Source: Sandaracinaceae bacterium (GTDB lineage Bacteria > Myxococcota_A > Polyangia > Polyangiales > Sandaracinaceae). From it: a stretch of DNA of 64,000 bases. Each line of letters opens with the position of its first letter. The stretch's first letter is position 1. A program made the position numbers and the translations under genes. Shown here piece after piece: positions 59,689 through 64,000 of the stretch. The notes under the pieces were generated by a model, which made no database searches, was not told the DNA's origin, and saw only the letters and a list, made by a program, of their open reading frames with translations. The stretch spans positions 1 to 64,000 of the forward strand of contig JACKEC010000035.1 in the NCBI GenBank assembly GCA_020633195.1, written 5' to 3'.

Positions 59689-60516
59689 GTGAGAGCTCTA
59701 ACTCAATCTTTGGCGATCCTGACCGCCCTGGCCGCCCTGCCCCTGACCGCCACGATGGCGGAGGCGCAGATCGGACCGGGCCGACAGATCACGGGTCCGC
59801 CCGTGGCCTCCGAGGCCGTGCACGCGCGCTTCGTGTGGGGCGGCAGCAACAACCGCATCATCTGGGTCAACCAGGCCGACGAGGTCTACTACCACCGGCT
59901 CGTGGGCAACACGGTCCAGATGCACATCCGGATGCGCGGCCACACCGTCGGTCACGCGGGCGACCCGACCGAGTACATCATCCCGTGGGACGGCAACCAC
60001 ATCATGGTGGTGACCCGTCAGGGCAACGTCTACCGCCACCAGATCCGCGGCGAGAGCATCGGCCCGCCGGAGCAGATCACCGGCGCGCCGGTCGGCACGC
60101 AGGGTCAGGACCCGGTCTTCATGTTCCGGCTCCAGAACCGCCTGATCAACGTGACGCAGCAGGGTGAGATCTGGGCCCACCAGGTCGGCAACACCGTGAT
60201 GCCGCCCGTCCGCATCGGCACGATCGGCATGGCGGCGCCGCGCCAGGTGCGCCACGCGTTCAACATCGGCCGCACCGTGTACGTCATCTTCAGCGACAAC
60301 TCGGTCATCGCGCACGACATCGTGCCGACCTGGGGCAGCGCCCGCGTGATCCGCGCGCCGAACTGGGAGCTCGGTCAGCCGTCGACCCACTTCGTCTGGG
60401 TCCAGGGCAACCGCCTCTACGCGTCCAACGAGCAGGGCACCCTCTGGGCGCACGACATCTCGCACCTCCTGCCGACCCGCGGCGGCGCGACCCCGACGCC
60501 GGCGCCCACGCCGTAA
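59689..60516 (+). CDS. Secreted propeller-like protein
   Basis: A 275-residue exported protein. A signal peptide (about 1-26, MRALTQSLAILTALAALPLT, cleavage near AEA-Q) precedes a repeated motif of about 45 residues with a 'IIWVNQADEVYYHR', 'IMVVTRQGNVYRHQ', 'LINVTQQGEIWAHQ', 'LYASNEQGTLWAHD' core. Five to six such units suggest a beta-propeller or similar barrel. A Pro/Thr tail ends it. No Cys, no catalytic motif. GTG 59689 has GGAGG at the right distance. It is divergent from the giant TPR gene; the 278-base gap between the starts (59411-59688) has no other gene. Confidence 0.7.
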   Translation: MRALTQSLAILTALAALPLTATMAEAQIGPGRQITGPPVASEAVHARFVWGGSNNRIIWVNQADEVYYHRLVGNTVQMHIRMRGHTVGHAGDPTEYIIPWDGNHIMVVTRQGNVYRHQIRGESIGPPEQITGAPVGTQGQDPVFMFRLQNRLINVTQQGEIWAHQVGNTVMPPVRIGTIGMAAPRQVRHAFNIGRTVYVIFSDNSVIAHDIVPTWGSARVIRAPNWELGQPSTHFVWVQGNRLYASNEQGTLWAHDISHLLPTRGGATPTPAPTP

Positions 60517-60540
60517 GGCGCGAGCGAGAGTCGAGACGAG

Positions 60541-60572
60541 ACGGCGGTCGGGGCTCCCGGCCGCCGTTTCTT
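60541..60572 (+). terminator. Rho-independent terminator
   Basis: A 12-bp stem (60541-60552 with 60556-60567, one T-G wobble) around a GCT loop, followed by TTCTT. It lies 25 bases after the stop of the secreted propeller-like gene and before the next lipoprotein gene. This is the best intrinsic terminator in the window. Confidence 0.8.
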
Positions 60573-60596
60573 CGTTCGAACAGCTACACTCCTCCC

Positions 60597-61850
60597 GTGA
60601 AGCGCATCGCGATCGCCCTGTTGCTCGTGGGCTGCACCGGTGAGCTCCGGCTCGACGACGACGGGGGCGGCGCGGCCATGGACGCGAGCCGCCCGCCGGG
60701 CACCGACGCGGGGAGCTTCGACGCCGGCGACGTCGACGCGGCGGGCCGCGACGCGGGCGGACCGCCGCCGGGCCTCGACGCGGGACCCTGCGCGGGCGGG
60801 CTCGTCGAGGACTTCTCCGTCACCCCGATCGCCGGGCTGCCGACGAGCGACGGCGCGCACGCGGCGGCCACCCCCGACGGCCTCGTCGTCGCCACCAGCG
60901 GCGCGAGCGGCGTCACCCTCACGTGGGTGGACTGGACGGGCGCGACGCTGGGCACGGCGAGCGTCGCGGGGAACCGGGCGTGGGGCGTCGCCGCCGACGA
61001 CGGGGGCGCGGCGGGCGTGCTCGTCGACCGGTCGAGCGACGAGATGTGGGCGGTGGTCGTCGAGCGCGACGGCTCGCCGCGCTTCGAGCAGCGCCTCCTC
61101 GGCGGGGTGTCCCACGACGTCACGAACAACGAGTGGTTCGGGACCGGCATCCGCGCCGGCCGGATGACGTGGACGGGGTCGCAGTGGGCGACCTACCACA
61201 CCGTGCAGCGGCTCTGGAACGACGGCATCGCGCACTACGGCGACACCCTGCGCTTCCTCGACGCGAGCACCGGCGCCGCGGCCGGCGGCGGCTGGGGCTG
61301 GGGCTGCAGCCACTCGATGGAGGTCCGCATCGCGCAGAGCGCGACGCGCACGGGCCCCCTGTGCGTCTCGGACTGCTTCCCCGGCAAGGGCGTCTACTTC
61401 GACCACAACACCGAGCTGTTCGTCGATCCGTCGGGGAACTGCGCCGGCCGCATCGACACCCGCATCGGCGGCATCGCGACCCAGTCGGGCGGCTTCCTCG
61501 CGAGCTTCTCGAGCCCGAACGGGCGCAGCTCGGCCGACGTCGCGCTCGTCGCGGTGGGCGACGACCGCCGCGCGATGCCGCCGGTCTGGCTGACCGAGGA
61601 CGGCACCGACGACACCGACGTCCACGCGGCGCGGTTCGGGTCGGGCGCGCTCGTCGGCTGGGTCGCGGGCGGGACCGATCGGCTCGCGCGGGTCGACGCG
61701 AGCGGCGCGCCGGTCGGCGCCGCGGTCGACGTCCCGGGCGCTGGCCTCGCTCGAGCGAGCGACTTCGTGGAGCTCGACGGCGGCGACGTGGCCTGGGTCA
61801 CCGGCGCCGGCTCGACGCTCGCCATCGCGCGCGTCCGCGCCTGCGAGTAG
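60597..61850 (+). CDS. Lipoprotein with Asp-Ala-Gly linker and beta-rich ectodomain
   Basis: A 417-residue lipoprotein. MKRIAIALLLVGCTG has a VGC lipobox; then an Asp/Ala/Gly/Pro linker of about 45 residues (DAGSFDAGDVDAAGRDAGG) and a large repetitive beta-rich domain with several aligned segments (TPDGLVVATSGASGVTLTWV, ADDGGAAGVLVDRSSDEMW, QSGGFLASFSSPNGRSSADV) that suggest a beta-propeller. Cys residues are few. Start GTG 60597. Function unknown. Confidence 0.75.
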   Translation: MKRIAIALLLVGCTGELRLDDDGGGAAMDASRPPGTDAGSFDAGDVDAAGRDAGGPPPGLDAGPCAGGLVEDFSVTPIAGLPTSDGAHAAATPDGLVVATSGASGVTLTWVDWTGATLGTASVAGNRAWGVAADDGGAAGVLVDRSSDEMWAVVVERDGSPRFEQRLLGGVSHDVTNNEWFGTGIRAGRMTWTGSQWATYHTVQRLWNDGIAHYGDTLRFLDASTGAAAGGGWGWGCSHSMEVRIAQSATRTGPLCVSDCFPGKGVYFDHNTELFVDPSGNCAGRIDTRIGGIATQSGGFLASFSSPNGRSSADVALVAVGDDRRAMPPVWLTEDGTDDTDVHAARFGSGALVGWVAGGTDRLARVDASGAPVGAAVDVPGAGLARASDFVELDGGDVAWVTGAGSTLAIARVRACE

Positions 61851-61860
61851 CCCACGCGAG

Positions 61861-61915
61861 TTGACACCGGAGGGGTCGGACCACAGGCTCAGACCATCGG
61901 TCGAACCATGGGTTC
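61861..61915 (+). promoter_or_regulatory. -35-like element and palindrome before the TetR gene
   Basis: TTGACA at 61861-61866 matches the sigma-70 -35 consensus, but no good -10 follows at 16-18 bases. GAACCATGGGTTC at 61903-61915 is a perfect 5-3-5 palindrome 12 bases before the TetR start, a plausible self-operator. Both are short and could be chance. Confidence 0.4.
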
Positions 61916-61926
61916 ACCCGAGCTGC

Positions 61927-62544
61927 ATGCCCCTCCCGCGATTCGACAAGCTGCCCCCGGAGAAGCGCCGGACCATCCTCGACGCCGCCGCCAGCGAGTT
62001 CGCGCAGCACGGGTACGACGGCGCGAGCTTCAACCGCATCATCGCCGCGGCCGGCATCAGCAAGGGCGCGATGTACTACTACTTCGAGGACAAGGGCGAC
62101 GCGTACGGCGCGGTCCTCGACGAGATGATGGACCGCGTCGAGTCGGCCATGCAGGGGATGCCCGCGCCGACCGACCGCGAGTCGTTCTGGGCCATCCTCG
62201 CCGAGGGGCTCGGCCGCCTCGAGATGCAGTTCTTCGAGGACCCGCAGATCGCCGCGCTCATGCGCAGCCTCTACTCGCGCGGGCCGGGGGACCTGACGTA
62301 CCTGCGCTTGATCGAGCGGAGCCGCGGCTGGATCCGGCAGCTCCTCGTGGTCGGGCAGTCCCTCGGCGCGACGCGCGACGACGTCCCGCTCGACCTGCTG
62401 ACCGAGATCGTCACGGCGATGATGGCCGCGCTCGATCAGTGGTTCGACCGCGCGATGGACACGATGCCGATGGAGGAGCTGCTCGTCCTGTCGCCCAAGT
62501 CGCTCGAGCTGATGCGCGACCTCCTCGAGCCGAAGCCCAGGTGA
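61927..62544 (+). CDS. TetR-family regulator
   Basis: A 205-residue TetR repressor. The N-terminal helix-turn-helix is typical (RRTILDAAASEFAQHGYDGA and IIAAAGISKGAMYYYFEDKG). The C-terminal ligand domain is helical and acidic with Met/Trp-rich stretches (MAALDQWFDRAMDTMPMEEL), which suggests a hydrophobic ligand. ATG 61927 gives the normal N-terminus; the longer frame adds a non-protein-like stretch. Convergent with the double-SDR gene, five bases apart, so it probably regulates something else or itself. Confidence 0.88.
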   Translation: MPLPRFDKLPPEKRRTILDAAASEFAQHGYDGASFNRIIAAAGISKGAMYYYFEDKGDAYGAVLDEMMDRVESAMQGMPAPTDRESFWAILAEGLGRLEMQFFEDPQIAALMRSLYSRGPGDLTYLRLIERSRGWIRQLLVVGQSLGATRDDVPLDLLTEIVTAMMAALDQWFDRAMDTMPMEELLVLSPKSLELMRDLLEPKPR

Positions 62545-62549
62545 TGGTC

Positions 62550-64000
62550 TCAGCGGCGCGTCCCCATGAAGCGCGCCATCCCCTCGTCGGCCACCGACAC
62601 CGGCAGCCACGGGACCGTGCGCACCGCGAGCCAGGCCGACAGCGGGGTCTGATAGCGGGCCTGCGGCGCCGGCCTGCTCGCCGCGCGGGCGACGGCGCGG
62701 GCCACGTCGGACGGCTCCCCGCCGAGCTTGTCGAGCCGGTCGAGCACGCGGTCCATCTGCTCGAACGCCTTGCGGTAGGGCCCCGTCGTCACGTCGTAGC
62801 GCTCGAGGCTCGCCTTCGCGCGGGCCGAGAAGCCCGTGCGGATGAACGCGGGCTGCACCGCGCAGACCTCGATCCCGAAGCCGCCGAGCTCGATGCGCAG
62901 CGCGTCGGTGATCGCCTCGACCGCGTGCTTGCTCGCCCCGTAGACCCCGAGGAACGGGAACGTCACGCGGCCCACCACGCTCGACACGTTCACGATCCGG
63001 CCGCGCCGGCGGCGGATCATCGCGGGCGCGAACGCGCGCGTCACCGACAACATCCCGTGCACGTTGACGGCCATCTGATCGCGCCACGCCGCGTCGGTCG
63101 CGAGCTCGATCGGCGCGACCTCGGCGTAGCCCGCGTTGTTCACGAGCAGGTCGAGCTCGACGCCCTGCGCGATCGCCCTCACCGCCGCGTCGTCGGTCAC
63201 GTCCATGCGGCGCGTCTCGACCGGCAGCCGCTGCTCCTTCGCGTGCGCGGCCACCGCGCGGAGCCCCTCCGGGCTCATGTCGGTGGCGATCACCTTCCAG
63301 CCCGCCTTCGCGAGCCGGTAGGTCGTCTCGCGGCCGATGCCGCCGGCCGCGCCGGTGACCAGCGCGGTCTTGGTCGGCGCCGCCGCGGGGCGCGACGGAG
63401 GCGAGAGCGCGAGCCCGATCCGGAGCGCGCTCTCCCGCACCGCGCGCGGCGCGACCCGCATCGCGTCGAGCTGCAGGCGAGCCATCCGGGGCGACGTGAC
63501 GCGCGCGGGCGGGCGGTCCCCGAGGCAGAGCCGCTCGAGCACCTCCGCGAGCGCCTCGGGGCGCGCCGCGGTGCGGCGGTAGCTCGACTCGAACGCGTGC
63601 ATGCGCCGGATCGCCGAGCCCCAGTCGGGGTCGTCCGCGAGCGCGTCCAGCGGGCGGAACGCGACGTCGTTGAAGCCCGTGTCCACCGCGCCGGGCTCCA
63701 GCAACAGGACTTGCACCCCGAACGGCTCGACCTCGAGCCGCAGCGCGTCGTTCATCGCCTCGAGCGCGTGCTTGGCGCCGGCGTACACGCCCTGGAGCGG
63801 CATCACCACGCGGCCCAGGACGCTCGACACGTTGACGATCCGGCCCCGACCGCGGGCGCGCATCGCCGGCAGGAACGCGCGGACGCAGCGCGCCGCGCCG
63901 AGGAGGTTGGTCTCGAAGGTCCGCCGCGCGCGCGCCGCGTCGCAGAGGACCACCGGGCTCATCTCGCCGAAGCCCGCGTTGTTCACGAGCACGTCGACGC
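62550..64000 (-). CDS. Tandem short-chain dehydrogenase/reductase fusion (5' partial)
   Basis: The gene runs off the right edge; at least 480 residues are visible. It holds two SDR domains in one chain. The first (cut at its N-terminus) shows LVNNAGFGE, VNVSSVLGR and the catalytic YxxxK as YAGAKHA. The second is complete: TGAAGGIGRE (NAD(P)-binding), LLVNNAGYAEV, VNVSSVVGR and YGASKHA. Both keep the Ser-Tyr-Lys set. They are alike enough to have arisen by duplication. The substrate is unknown; SDRs of this type reduce or oxidise lipids or small carbonyls. Classic for lipid metabolism in Myxococcota, but this is inference. Confidence 0.85.
   Translation of the reverse strand, partial: VDVLVNNAGFGEMSPVVLCDAARARRTFETNLLGAARCVRAFLPAMRARGRGRIVNVSSVLGRVVMPLQGVYAGAKHALEAMNDALRLEVEPFGVQVLLLEPGAVDTGFNDVAFRPLDALADDPDWGSAIRRMHAFESSYRRTAARPEALAEVLERLCLGDRPPARVTSPRMARLQLDAMRVAPRAVRESALRIGLALSPPSRPAAAPTKTALVTGAAGGIGRETTYRLAKAGWKVIATDMSPEGLRAVAAHAKEQRLPVETRRMDVTDDAAVRAIAQGVELDLLVNNAGYAEVAPIELATDAAWRDQMAVNVHGMLSVTRAFAPAMIRRRRGRIVNVSSVVGRVTFPFLGVYGASKHAVEAITDALRIELGGFGIEVCAVQPAFIRTGFSARAKASLERYDVTTGPYRKAFEQMDRVLDRLDKLGGEPSDVARAVARAASRPAPQARYQTPLSAWLAVRTVPWLPVSVADEGMARFMGTRR

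Overview
The window is a very GC-rich stretch of bacterial chromosome. Its gene content points to a myxobacterium-like member of the Myxococcota, probably near Sandaracinaceae/Polyangiales; this is inference from content, not from a marker gene. The indicators are several lipoproteins with Asp-Ala-Gly-rich linkers after the lipidated cysteine, a MopE-type Cys/Asp motif protein, two Ser/Thr protein kinases with long C-terminal extensions, an FHA-type sigma-54 activator, an AgmX/PglI-like protein and a giant TPR protein. I saw no rRNA, tRNA, CRISPR array, insertion sequence or prophage. Coding density is very high and many neighbours overlap by a few bases.

Layout, 0-13 kb: the 3' part of a Cys-rich surface protein; a 2-oxo acid dehydrogenase E2; a tight plus-strand run (3.3-8.8 kb) of a small membrane protein, a TerB-like protein, a Lon-fold/TPR fusion, a coiled-coil membrane protein with exported beta-rich repeats, a sigma-70-like factor and an unknown partner; then fur, rsgA (minus strand), a ferritin-like diiron protein, a small secreted protein and a DUF4234 membrane protein. 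13-22 kb: a Ser/Thr kinase, a PLP-fold III enzyme, a DUF218 lipoprotein, a divergent TonB/ChaN pair around a Fur-box-like palindrome, a glutamate-cysteine-ligase-like/CBS fusion and a SIMPL lipoprotein. 22-31 kb: a MoxR ATPase with its VWA partner, acyl-CoA thioesterase, enoyl-CoA hydratase and a DUF3604 lipoprotein.

31-46 kb: lipoproteins (one beta-propeller with a haem-c motif), an NTF2-like protein, a GST, an AgmX-like protein, a 4-hydroxybutyryl-CoA-dehydratase-like enzyme, a rhodanese, two tandem paralogous small proteins, a DUF218 protein, a VOC protein, a YtrA-type GntR regulator with its DUF1648/DUF5808 membrane partner, a Cys-rich lipoprotein, a second kinase and an unknown protein. 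46-59.4 kb is one minus-strand transcription unit: a roughly 3,177-residue TPR protein, a lipoprotein, a zinc-ribbon protein, a PEBP-family protein and the FHA/sigma-54 activator. 59.7-64 kb: a secreted propeller-like protein, a lipoprotein, a TetR regulator and a double-SDR protein cut by the window end.

The least explained parts are (a) the 3.5-8.8 kb TerB / Lon-TPR / membrane / sigma cluster, (b) the giant-TPR operon, and (c) three non-coding repeat families at gene ends: a 34-nt pyrimidine/purine repeat, hairpins followed by CCCGTG hexamer tracts (two with the stop codon inside the stem), and a 27-nt-arm TTCGAA-rich inverted repeat. Iron control is visible as a fur gene plus a Fur-box-like site between tonB-like and chaN-like genes.
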